A stretch of 64,000 bases of DNA from Oceanicola granulosus HTCC2516 (GTDB lineage Bacteria > Pseudomonadota > Alphaproteobacteria > Rhodobacterales > Rhodobacteraceae), in contig NZ_CH724107.1 of NCBI RefSeq assembly GCF_000153305.1, positions 447,071-511,070 on the forward strand, read 5' to 3'. The position numbers and the translations under genes are program-made. The notes under the pieces were generated by a model. The model did no database searches. It was given only the letters and a program-made list of their open reading frames with translations, and was not told the DNA's origin. Positions within the stretch are counted from its first letter, which is position 1. Each line of letters begins with the position of its first letter. Below are positions 20,936 through 30,093 of the stretch, one piece after another.

Positions 20936-21874
20936 ATGGCGGATGTTGCAGCCGTGGGCGGCTACGAGGGCGAGGACAGGGCGGCGCTCGAGGCGATGGG
21001 GGCGGTCTTCTACGACGACCTCGGCGCGCTGGGAGATGCCGGCGAGGACGCGCGGGGCGCGGTGCGCGTGGTCGCCTACAAGCACCACCAGCCCTTCGAC
21101 GGCGAGATCATGGACCGGCTGCCGCAGCTCGGGCTGATCGCCAACAACGGCGTCGGCTACGACGCCATCGACGTGGACGCGGCCAAGGCGCGCGGCGTGC
21201 GCGTCACCAACACGCCCGACGTGCTCAACGACGACGTCGCCGACCTCGCGGTGGCCATGCTGCTGATGCAGGCGCGCGACCTGTGCGCGGGCGATGCCTG
21301 GGTCCGGCAGGGCAAGTGGGCCGAGGAGGGGGCGATGCCGCTGGCGCGCAAGGTCGCGGGCAAGCGCGCCGGGATCTGCGGCCTCGGCCGGATCGGGCGC
21401 GAGATCGCCGACCGCCTCGCCGCCTTCAAGCTCGAGATCCACTACCATTCGCGCCACGAGAAGGAGACGCCGGCGGGCTGGACCTACCATGCCGACCCGG
21501 TGTCGCTGGCCGGGGCGGTCGACTTCTTCGTCATCGCCCTCGTCGGCGGACCCGACACGGAGAACTACGTCGACGCGGGGGTGATCGAGGCGCTGGGACC
21601 GGAGGGGGTCATCGTGAACATCTCGCGCGGCACGGTGATCGACGAGAGCGCGATGCTCGACGCGCTCGAGGCGGGACGGCTGGCGGGCGCGGGGCTCGAC
21701 GTGTTCCGCGGCGAGCCGCAGGTCGACGCCCGCTTCGCCCGGCTCGGCAACGTGGTGCTGCAGCCCCATGTGGGCTCGGCCACCGGCGAGACGCGCGCCG
21801 CGATGGGGGCGCTGCAGCGGCGCAACGTGGCGGCGTTTCTCGCCGGAGAGGAGCTGCCGACGCCGGTCGTCTGA
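20936..21874 (+). CDS. D-isomer-specific 2-hydroxyacid dehydrogenase
   Basis: NAD(P)-dependent oxidoreductase of the D-2-hydroxyacid dehydrogenase family (glyoxylate, hydroxypyruvate or related 2-oxoacid reductase), 312 residues. The Rossmann motif is GICGLGRIGREIADR. The catalytic triad is Arg in NISRGTVIDE, Glu in GLDVFRGEPQV and His in QPHVGSATGE. The substrate loop is GLIANNGVGYDAID. The frame extends upstream into the tRNA trailer. I prefer the ATG at 20936 because GGAGG lies five bases before it; an ATG at 20924 is the alternative. The exact substrate cannot be assigned. Confidence 0.9.
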   Translation: MADVAAVGGYEGEDRAALEAMGAVFYDDLGALGDAGEDARGAVRVVAYKHHQPFDGEIMDRLPQLGLIANNGVGYDAIDVDAAKARGVRVTNTPDVLNDDVADLAVAMLLMQARDLCAGDAWVRQGKWAEEGAMPLARKVAGKRAGICGLGRIGREIADRLAAFKLEIHYHSRHEKETPAGWTYHADPVSLAGAVDFFVIALVGGPDTENYVDAGVIEALGPEGVIVNISRGTVIDESAMLDALEAGRLAGAGLDVFRGEPQVDARFARLGNVVLQPHVGSATGETRAAMGALQRRNVAAFLAGEELPTPVV

Positions 21875-21884
21875 GACGGAGGGA

Positions 21885-21901
21885 GGGGGGCTTCGCCCCC
21901 C
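21885..21901 (+). terminator. Hairpin after the hydroxyacid dehydrogenase gene
   Basis: GGGGGGC-TTC-GCCCCCC forms a stable GC stem 11 bases past the stop. It is followed by a second small dyad (GCTGCCG-T-CGGCAGC). There is no T-tract. It sits between convergent genes. Confidence 0.5.
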
Positions 21902-21951
21902 GCTGCCGTCGGCAGCTCCCCCCAGGATACTTCCAGGACAGAGGGGGCGGG

Positions 21952-23508
21952 TCAGGTGCCGATGGTGACCCGGGGCTCGGCGTCGAGAGCCTTGGCGAGG
22001 GCTTCGAAGCGCGAGGCGGCGACCTCGCCGTAGAGCGGGCGGGCGTGCTCGGTCAGGTGCAGGGAGAGCACGCGCGCCTGGTCGTCCCAGGCGAGGCGGC
22101 CGGGCGCCTCGTCGGCCTTCATCCAGAGCATCGCGCCGAAGCGCATGGCGCGGCCCAGCACCGCGGCCTCGGCCTGCTCCCCCGGCGTCAGCAGGGCGAA
22201 GAGCGGCTCGTAGACGGTGCCCTCGCGCTTGGACGAGTAGCGGTGCAGCAGGGCGAGGCCCAGGTAGATGCGCTCGGCATGCTTGAGGCCGCCGAGGTTG
22301 GCGCGGGTGGCGTTGTCGAAGGTGATCTCGGCGCGGTAGTCGGGGTGGGCGCGCCAGGAGACGTCGTGGAGCAGGCAGGCGGCCTTGATGATGCGCTTCT
22401 TCTGCCAGTCGGCGTCGGCGAAGAGCGGCATGACGAAATCGTAGAGCGTGCGCCCGAAGCCCGGCGTGCGCGCGTCCTTGGCCTCGGCGAAGCGGGCGGC
22501 CTCGATCAGCGGGTCGCGCTTGCGCAGCTGGTCGGGCATCTGCTCGTAGAGCATCCCCTCGCGGATGCCGTAGGAGGACACGGTGATGTCCTTGGGCTCG
22601 AACACCCGCACCAGCTCGGCCAGCACCGGCGCGGCGAGCGGGATCAGCGACATCCGCGCGTCAGAGATGTTGCAGCGCCCGCGCAGCTCCTGGAGATCCG
22701 ACTTGGCGACGTAGGCGGCGGTGCGGTCGACGTCGCGCGCGGTCATGCGGTACTCGTGGAGCACGTGGAGCGGGTAGTCGCGCCGGTCCATGTCGATGCG
22801 CGCGATCGCCCGCCAGGAGCCGCCGACGAGGAACAGCCGCTGCCCGGTCGGCCGGCCCATCCGCTCGAACAGGTCGGCCATGGTCTCGGCGACATGGGCC
22901 TCGAGCTGCTTGCGGCCGCCGTGGATGCCCTTGAGCTTGAGCGGGCCGAGCGCGGAGGTCAGGCGGCGGCCGACCTCTCCGTCGTGGAGGTCGGCGAGCT
23001 CCATCGAGGAGCCGCCGATGTCGCAGACGAGGCCGTAGCTGCCGGGCCAGCCGAGCAGCACCCCCTGCGCCGACAGCCGCGCCTCCTCGGCGCCGTCGAT
23101 GACGAAGATGTTGACCCCGGTCTCGCGCTCGATCTCCTCGCGAAAGGCTGGCCCGTCCTCGGCGTCGCGCATCGCCGCGGTGGCGACGGCGGTCAGCGGC
23201 GAAATGCCGAGGCTGTCGGCGAGGGCGGCGAAGCGGCGGATGGCGGAGAGCGCGCGCACCTTGCCCTCGGGGTTGAGGCGGCCCGTCTCGCCGAGGCCGC
23301 TGCCGAGCCCGGCCATGACCTTCTCGTTGTAGAAATAGGCCGGCGAGCGGGCGGCGCCGTCGAAGATCACGAGGCGGACCGAGTTGGAGCCGACGTCGAT
23401 GACCCCGACCTTGGAGAGGCCGAGCGCCTCGGCCTCCTGGAACAGCGGCCGGCCGAAGGGGCCGTAGTCGATGCCGTCGGAGCCGATCTCGTTGGGGGGC
23501 TGGTTCAT
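21952..23508 (-). CDS. Ppx/GppA family exopolyphosphatase
   Basis: A 518-residue enzyme of the exopolyphosphatase / guanosine pentaphosphate phosphatase family, which degrades polyphosphate and/or pppGpp and links phosphate status to stringent control. The actin-like ATPase fold is marked by KVGVIDVGSNSVRLVIFD (phosphate-1 loop) and GLVCDIGGSSMELADL (phosphate-2 loop). The extra C-terminal helical region contains CLLHDVSWRAHPDYRAE, an HD-like segment typical of longer family members. The frame opens at 23727, but the ATG at 23508 (MNQPPNEIG) with GAGGCGG upstream is the more reasonable start. Which of the two substrates dominates cannot be read from sequence. Confidence 0.9.
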   Translation of the reverse strand: MNQPPNEIGSDGIDYGPFGRPLFQEAEALGLSKVGVIDVGSNSVRLVIFDGAARSPAYFYNEKVMAGLGSGLGETGRLNPEGKVRALSAIRRFAALADSLGISPLTAVATAAMRDAEDGPAFREEIERETGVNIFVIDGAEEARLSAQGVLLGWPGSYGLVCDIGGSSMELADLHDGEVGRRLTSALGPLKLKGIHGGRKQLEAHVAETMADLFERMGRPTGQRLFLVGGSWRAIARIDMDRRDYPLHVLHEYRMTARDVDRTAAYVAKSDLQELRGRCNISDARMSLIPLAAPVLAELVRVFEPKDITVSSYGIREGMLYEQMPDQLRKRDPLIEAARFAEAKDARTPGFGRTLYDFVMPLFADADWQKKRIIKAACLLHDVSWRAHPDYRAEITFDNATRANLGGLKHAERIYLGLALLHRYSSKREGTVYEPLFALLTPGEQAEAAVLGRAMRFGAMLWMKADEAPGRLAWDDQARVLSLHLTEHARPLYGEVAASRFEALAKALDAEPRVTIGT

Positions 23509-23749
23509 GCCGCCTCGCGCGCTTGCCGGGACAGTCCCGTGGGTGGGCGTTCGCGGCCGCGGCGGCCGCATCGGTCGCAGTCCGGCGAGAGATAGCGTGA
23601 ATCGCCGCGCCGTGCAGCCACGACGTGCCAAACCTCGCCCGGCCGCACAAGACCGCACCGCATGGCCGGCATGAGCGGGGGTTACTGGCGAACGGGCGCG
23701 AACCGGGCTAGCTTCGGGAGCGAACACGGAGCTCGGAGAGGACGCACCC

Positions 23750-25144
<1,395 letters not shown>

Positions 25145-25157
25145 GTTGGGGCCATCG

Positions 25158-25180
25158 GGGTGCGCAATGAATGCGCACCC
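25158..25180 (+). terminator. Hairpin after lpdA, duplicated 100 bp downstream
   Basis: GGGTGCGCA-ATGAA-TGCGCACCC is a perfect nine-base stem 14 bases past lpdA. A degenerate copy (GGGTTGCGCGATGAATGCGC) occurs at 25260-25279. No T-tract follows. Together with the REP arm between them it makes the whole 143-bp gap repeat-like. Confidence 0.5.
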
Positions 25181-25198
25181 TGTGGTGGTGTGGGCCCC

Positions 25199-25220
25199 GT
25201 AGGCCGGGCTTCAGCCCGGC
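25199..25220. repeat. REP-like palindrome, copy of the 4.9-kb element
   Basis: An exact 22-bp copy of one arm of the element at 4854-4915, centred on GCCGGGCTTCAGCCCGGC. It lies between the convergent lpdA and the von Willebrand gene. Confidence 0.85.
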
Positions 25221-25287
25221 TGTCGCACCGCTGGTGTTGCCGCATGACTGGCTACGGGCGGGTTGCGCGATGAATGCGCCCCCTCGC

Positions 25288-28200
25288 TCACTTGTCCGGT
25301 ACCACCTCCACCGTGTCGCGGCCGACGATGCGGCGGTCCTCGCGCAGGTAATAGCGGACCTCGTAGCGCCCGGGGGCCTCGGGGAGGTCGATCTCGAGCG
25401 GATTGCCGTCGCGGGTGTAGGCGTAGCTCTCGTAGCCGTCGTCGCCGGGCAGGCCGATGCCGATGAAGTCGTTGTGGTTGTCCGGCCCGTCATGGCCGAC
25501 GATCAGCGTCTGGCCGGCCACGCCCTCGGGCGGGAACACGAGGCGCACGGCGATGTCGCTGACCTCCAGCGGGATGCGCGTGACGATGCGGCGGTCCTGG
25601 TCGAGGTAGTAGCGCACCTCGTACTGGCCGGGCTGGGCCGGGACGGCGACCTCGGCGGGGTTGCCGTCGCGGGTGTAGGCGTAGGAGGCGTAGCTGTCGT
25701 CGCCGACGGGGCCGATGGCGATGAAGTCGTTGCGGTAGCCGGGCCCGTCCCACGTCACCGGCAGGGTCGAGCCGACGGGGGCGCTGGCGGGCGCGGAGAG
25801 TTCGACCTTCAGCGGCGTCAGGGTGATCGGCACCGAGGCGATCTGGCGGCGGTCCTGGCCGAGGTAGTAGCGGATCTCGTAGCGGCCCGGCTCGGTCGGC
25901 ATCTCGAGCGCCGCGGGGGCGCCGTCGCGGGTGTAGGTGTAGTTGACGTAGCCGTCCTCGCCGACCTCCGACACCGCGATGTAGTCGTTGCGGTAGCCCG
26001 GCCCGGTCCACTCGACACTCACCGTCTCCCCCGCCGCGGCCTCGGCCGGGGCCGAGAGCGTCGCGCCGACCGCCGCGACCTCGATGGGCCGGCGCGCCAG
26101 CGGCACCCGGTCCTGGCCGAGGACGTAGCGGAGCTCGTATTGGCCCGGCTCGGTTGGCAGCTCCAGCTCGAGCGGGTTGCCCTCGCGGGTGTAGGTGTAG
26201 TTGACGTAGCCGTCGTCGCCCACTTCCGACACCGCGATGTAGTCGTTGCGGTAGCCCGGCCCGGTCCAGTCGACGGTGATCGGCTCGCCGGCCGCCGCGC
26301 TGTCGGGCGCGTCGAGGCTCGCCTCCACCTTCGTCACCTCGATGGGGCGGGCGGCGAGCTGCGCGCGGTCCTGGCCGAGGACGTAGCGGAGCTCGTAGCG
26401 GCCCGGCGCGGTGGGCAGCTCCAGCTCGAGCGGGTTGCCCTCGCGGGTGTAGGTGTAGTTGACGTAGCCGTCGTCGCCCACTTCCGACACCGCGATGTAG
26501 TCGTTGCGGTAGCCCGGCCCGGACCAGCCGACGGTGATCGTCGCCCCGGCGGGGGCGCTCTCGGGCGCGACCAGATCGGCGGCGACGGCGGTGACCTCGA
26601 GGGAGGCGCGGGCGAGGACGACCCTGTCCTGGCCCATCACGTAACGCACCTCGTAATCACCGGGCTCCGTCGGCAGCTCGAGTTCGACCGGGTTGCCCTC
26701 GCGGGCGTAGGTGTAGTTGACGTAGCCGTCGTCGGTGGGGAGCGACACGGCGATGTAGTCGTTGCGGTAGCCCGGCCCCTCCCAGCCGACGTCGATCGTC
26801 GCCCCGGCCTCGGCGCGCGCGGGCAGGGTGAGCGCGGCGCCGACCTGCTCCACCACGATGGGCCGCGACGCGACCACGCGGGCATCCTCGCCGAGCACGT
26901 AGCGCAGCTCGTAGGCACCCGGTTCGGCGGGCAGGGTGAGCGGCAGGGGATTGCCCTCGCGCACGTAGGTGTAGCCCTCGTAGCCGGGATCGCCGACGCG
27001 GGCGACGGAGACGTAGTCGTTGCGATATCCCGGCCCGTCCCAGCCGACGTCGATGGTCTCGCCCACCGGCGCGGCGTCGGGCGCGGTGAGGGCGGCGGCG
27101 ATGTCGATCACCTCGATCGGGCGGGTCAGGATCGTCTGGCGGTCGAGGAAGCGGTAGCGGACCTCGTAGGCGCCCGGGTCGGCGGGCGCGGTGAGGGTGA
27201 GCGGGTTGCCCGAGCTCGTGTAGCGGAAGTCGCTGTAGCCGCCGCCGACCGGGCCGACCTGGATGTTGTCGAGCCTTTGGCCCGGCCCCTCCCACGTCAC
27301 CTCGAAGGGCGCGCCCGCGGCGACGGTTTCGGGCGCGTCGAGCGACAGCGGCGCCTCGGTCACCTCGATCATGCGGGTGGCGATGACCTCGGAATCGTGC
27401 AGCACGTAGCGCAGCTCGTAGGTGCCGGGCGTGGCGGGCATGATCAGCGGCACGGGGCTGCCGTCCTTGGTGTAGGTGAAGTCGTGATAGCGGCCGTTCA
27501 GCTCGCCGACCTGGATGTTGTCGAGCGGCTCGTCCGGCCCGTCCCAGCCGACCATCACCGTCGAGCCCATCGGCGCGTTGTCGGGCGCGTCGAGGCGGGC
27601 GGTGGGCAGGGGGGTGTCGAAGACCACCTGCACCGTCTGGACGGGCGCGTCGGTGAGGGTGACGCTCTGCTCCTGCACGATCTCCTGCGCGACCCAGTAG
27701 GCGTGGACGAGGTAGGTTCCCGGCATCAGCTCGGCCTCGAGGGGGTTGCCCTCCGCCTCGCTCAGCTGCGCCGCGTCGCCCTGCCAGACGTCCCAGATCA
27801 CCGGCCAGTCGAGCAGGCCGCCGTCGTCGAGCACCGCCTCGAAGGTGACGGACGCCGCCACCGGCTCGGGCTCCACGACGACGCTCATCGCCTCGCTGAG
27901 CTCGCCGGCATTGGCGGCGGTGGTGAAGGTGCCGCCGGTCTCGTCGGCGATGCACTGCATCTGGCCGAGCGCGTCGGGGTCGGTGACGTCGAAGCCGATG
28001 ACGTGGGCGGTGAAGTCGATCCCCGCCTGCTCGAGCGCGCGGGCGGCGGCGCAGGGGTCGGGGTTGCAGGTCTCGATCCCGTCGGAGACGAGCACCACGG
28101 TCGCGCGCTCCTCGGTGTAGCGCAGCGCCTCGGCGGCGGCGATGATGGCGTCGGTCATCGGGGTCTTGCCGCGCGGGTTGATGCCTTCGACCACCTCGAC

Positions 28201-28485
28201 GATCTGCCCCGCCGTCCCCGTGGCAGGCGCGACGACGGTCTCGATGTCGGTGCAGTCGCCGCGCGTGCGGTGGCCGTAGACGGTCAGGCCGAGGTTCTGG
28301 TCGGCGGGGAAGTCGCCGAGGATCTCGCTGACCACCTCCCGGGCGATGACGATCTTGTTCACCCCGTCGATCTGCCCCCACATCGACCCCGACCCGTCCA
28401 TCACCAAGATCGTGTTCGGCCGCTCCTGCGCCGCGAGCGCGAAAGGCAGCAGAAGCAGGGCGAGGAGGGGGGCAATCAGGCGCAT
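25288..28485 (-). CDS. Exported von Willebrand factor A protein with nine tandem repeats
   Basis: A 1065-residue exported protein. Residues 1-19 form a signal peptide. A von Willebrand A domain follows (about 22-215) with an intact metal site, D30-G-S32-G-S34 in LVMDGSGSMWG, plus TPMTDAI and VLVSDGIETC. A linker (about 220-290) leads into nine tandem repeats of about 86 residues up to the C-terminus. The repeat consensus contains AGxTIxVGWxGPGYRNDYIAV, GYVNYTYTREGNPLELELP and GxYELRYVLGQDR. The repeats look like beta-sandwich modules. Repeats 5-7 are nearly identical. There is no membrane anchor or cell-wall signal. I infer a periplasmic or surface adhesion/scaffold role; no enzymatic activity is evident. 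No obvious partner gene is adjacent. Confidence 0.85.
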   Translation of the reverse strand: MRLIAPLLALLLLPFALAAQERPNTILVMDGSGSMWGQIDGVNKIVIAREVVSEILGDFPADQNLGLTVYGHRTRGDCTDIETVVAPATGTAGQIVEVVEGINPRGKTPMTDAIIAAAEALRYTEERATVVLVSDGIETCNPDPCAAARALEQAGIDFTAHVIGFDVTDPDALGQMQCIADETGGTFTTAANAGELSEAMSVVVEPEPVAASVTFEAVLDDGGLLDWPVIWDVWQGDAAQLSEAEGNPLEAELMPGTYLVHAYWVAQEIVQEQSVTLTDAPVQTVQVVFDTPLPTARLDAPDNAPMGSTVMVGWDGPDEPLDNIQVGELNGRYHDFTYTKDGSPVPLIMPATPGTYELRYVLHDSEVIATRMIEVTEAPLSLDAPETVAAGAPFEVTWEGPGQRLDNIQVGPVGGGYSDFRYTSSGNPLTLTAPADPGAYEVRYRFLDRQTILTRPIEVIDIAAALTAPDAAPVGETIDVGWDGPGYRNDYVSVARVGDPGYEGYTYVREGNPLPLTLPAEPGAYELRYVLGEDARVVASRPIVVEQVGAALTLPARAEAGATIDVGWEGPGYRNDYIAVSLPTDDGYVNYTYAREGNPVELELPTEPGDYEVRYVMGQDRVVLARASLEVTAVAADLVAPESAPAGATITVGWSGPGYRNDYIAVSEVGDDGYVNYTYTREGNPLELELPTAPGRYELRYVLGQDRAQLAARPIEVTKVEASLDAPDSAAAGEPITVDWTGPGYRNDYIAVSEVGDDGYVNYTYTREGNPLELELPTEPGQYELRYVLGQDRVPLARRPIEVAAVGATLSAPAEAAAGETVSVEWTGPGYRNDYIAVSEVGEDGYVNYTYTRDGAPAALEMPTEPGRYEIRYYLGQDRRQIASVPITLTPLKVELSAPASAPVGSTLPVTWDGPGYRNDFIAIGPVGDDSYASYAYTRDGNPAEVAVPAQPGQYEVRYYLDQDRRIVTRIPLEVSDIAVRLVFPPEGVAGQTLIVGHDGPDNHNDFIGIGLPGDDGYESYAYTRDGNPLEIDLPEAPGRYEVRYYLREDRRIVGRDTVEVVPDK
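25297..27600 (-). repeat. Tandem 258-bp coding repeats, about nine units
   Basis: The 3' two-thirds of the von Willebrand gene is a tandem array with a 258-bp period. The segments 26156-26264 and 26414-26522 are identical over 109 bp, while outer units are diverged. The gradient suggests recent expansion or homogenisation at the centre of the array. Confidence 0.85.
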
Positions 28486-28565
28486 CGGAAATCTCCCTAG
28501 AGGTGCAATGACCTCAGGGTTAGCGCGCAGGGTGAGTCGGGGCTAGGGGGGAGGCGAGGGTACCT

Positions 28566-29081
28566 CTACGAGATCCTTTGCCGTCCGCGATCTCTGATTA
28601 TGCAACTAGGCCAATCTGCAGCTGCCGCATTCAATTCACGTGCCCATTCCTCAAAGAGGATGAGGTAACCCCGTCGGTCTTGGTGCCGATAAGAGCAGAC
28701 AACGACACCAGCAAGGTTCTCATCTTCGCCATCTATCCAACAGCGAGCAATGGAATGTAGGAGTTGATTACAAAGCTCCCGCAGACCGACGTCGACAGGC
28801 AGGCCGATCCGCTGGTCAAAGTTTACTGAACCAACTGTGTTACGCCAAACTGAGGCTTCAGGAGGTGCCTCAGTCGAAAAGGTACGGATGCTGAGTTGCC
28901 TGCCTGCAAATTCGTCTGTCAGCTTGCGGTCTTCTATTAGCTTTCTGAGGACTACCGCCGAGTAGAGCAGGGCACGCTCGATCTCGAAGGGGATATCGTC
29001 ACCAACAGGCCAAAGTGGCGCATCCTGTAGGGTGACCGCGAACTGCCGCAGCTCGGTCCGCCAAGGGGCACTTTCATACAT
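28566..29081 (-). CDS. Hypothetical protein in low-GC DNA
   Basis: A 171-residue soluble protein that I do not recognise. It is rich in charged residues, has no signal peptide or membrane helix, and contains a WxN-type stretch (EASVWRNTVGSVNFDQRIG) and a helical centre (LRELCNQLLHSIARCWID). Its DNA is about 50-53% GC by eye against about 70% around it, and it uses codons rare elsewhere here (TTA, ATA, AGT, CTA-type). That marks it as a recent acquisition. It stands alone between the von Willebrand and RTX genes; a link to defence or stress is possible from such a profile but there is no direct evidence. Confidence 0.6.
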   Translation of the reverse strand: MYESAPWRTELRQFAVTLQDAPLWPVGDDIPFEIERALLYSAVVLRKLIEDRKLTDEFAGRQLSIRTFSTEAPPEASVWRNTVGSVNFDQRIGLPVDVGLRELCNQLLHSIARCWIDGEDENLAGVVVCSYRHQDRRGYLILFEEWARELNAAAADWPSCIIRDRGRQRIS

Positions 29082-29113
29082 GCCTGTTATACCCAGTCCT
29101 CGAGACGGAGATG

Positions 29114-29139
29114 CTACGCCCGCCGAGAGGCGAGCGTAG
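29114..29139 (-). terminator. Possible hairpin downstream of the RTX gene
   Basis: CTACGC and GCGTAG arms enclose an inner CGCC-GAGA-GGCG stem, 12 bases past the RTX stop on the minus strand. There is no T-tract, so it is only a candidate. Confidence 0.4.
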
Positions 29140-29150
29140 ATAGTTCGAGG

Positions 29151-29975
29151 TCAGCCGAAGTTGCCGTAGACGCTGTCGAGGACTTCCTCGAGCGTCAGGT
29201 CCGTCAGCAGCAAGGCGGCATCCTCGCCGTCGACGGTGAAGTTGATCATTCCGCTGCCGATGAAGGGGCTGGAGCCGCCGAAATCGGGCGTCTCGTCGAT
29301 GTCCCAGCCCTTGAGCTCGATCAGGTCGCCCTCGCGCATGTCGATGACGTCGAGGCCGTCGATCTTGTTCTTCTTGAAGACGAACGTGTCGTCGCCGGAG
29401 CCGCCGTCGATGCTGTCCTCGCCGGCGGAGACGACGATGCGGTCGTCGCCCTTGCCGCCGCGCACCCGGTCGTCGCCGGAGCCGCCGTCGAGGCGGTCCT
29501 CGCCGCGGTTGCCCTTGATGAAATCGTCGCCGGAGCCGCCCTTGATCTTGTCGTCGCCGGAGCCGCCCTTGAGGGTGTCGTCGCCCGAGTTGCCCTTGAT
29601 GTTGTCGTCGCCCGAACCGCCCTTGACGTTATCGTCACCCGAGCCGCCGCGGATGCGGTCGTCGCCGGAGTTGCCCTTGATCGAGTCGTCGCCCCTGTTG
29701 CCCTTGAGGGTGTCGTCGCCGGTGCCGCCCTTGATGAGGTCGTCGCCGCCGCGTCCCTTGATCGAGTCGTCGCCGCCGAGGCCCTCGATCTTGTCCTCGC
29801 GCATCGTGCCGCGGATCGTGTTGTCGCCGGCGGTGCCGATGTAGTTCCGGGCGGGGGCGCTGTAGTCGACCTCGTCATCGTAGGCGTCGATGGTGAACTT
29901 CTGGTAGGACGGCGTGTCGTTTGACGGGCCGAAGTCGAAGACGTCGGCACCCGCGAAAGACGGATAGATGGCCAT
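29151..29975 (-). CDS. RTX-type calcium-binding protein, probable type I secretion substrate
   Basis: A 274-residue protein with about 15 consecutive nonapeptide RTX units (residues ~60-200), pattern GGSGDDxIK, which fold into a calcium-filled beta-roll once outside the cell. The ninth position is Lys or Arg in most units, unlike the usual aromatic or acidic residue. There is no N-terminal signal peptide, and the C-terminus (LTLEEVLDSVYGNFG) has the amphipathic, hydrophobic-ended look of a type I secretion signal. No catalytic domain is present: the N-terminal 55 residues are short and acidic. No ABC/HlyD/TolC secretion genes are adjacent. The ATG at 29975 was chosen over an upstream TTG; the ribosome binding site is weak. 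Confidence 0.85.
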   Translation of the reverse strand: MAIYPSFAGADVFDFGPSNDTPSYQKFTIDAYDDEVDYSAPARNYIGTAGDNTIRGTMREDKIEGLGGDDSIKGRGGDDLIKGGTGDDTLKGNRGDDSIKGNSGDDRIRGGSGDDNVKGGSGDDNIKGNSGDDTLKGGSGDDKIKGGSGDDFIKGNRGEDRLDGGSGDDRVRGGKGDDRIVVSAGEDSIDGGSGDDTFVFKKNKIDGLDVIDMREGDLIELKGWDIDETPDFGGSSPFIGSGMINFTVDGEDAALLLTDLTLEEVLDSVYGNFG

Positions 29976-30093
29976 GTGGGTAATCCCGTTGAGGCAGCGC
30001 AAATGCTGCAGGCAAAGATGTTGAAGACGACACTACCAGCCGCTCCTGCAGCTGTCTACGCACCGCCCCGTGGGCCGGCGGCGGCGCACCGCC

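Noticed and set aside
25297-27600. Regular repeats that might suggest a CRISPR array
   Set aside because: The 258-bp period, open frame and protein-level conservation show a coding tandem array.
29380-29800. Short 27-bp DNA repeats as a CRISPR or satellite
   Set aside because: They encode RTX nonapeptides in one frame of a real gene.
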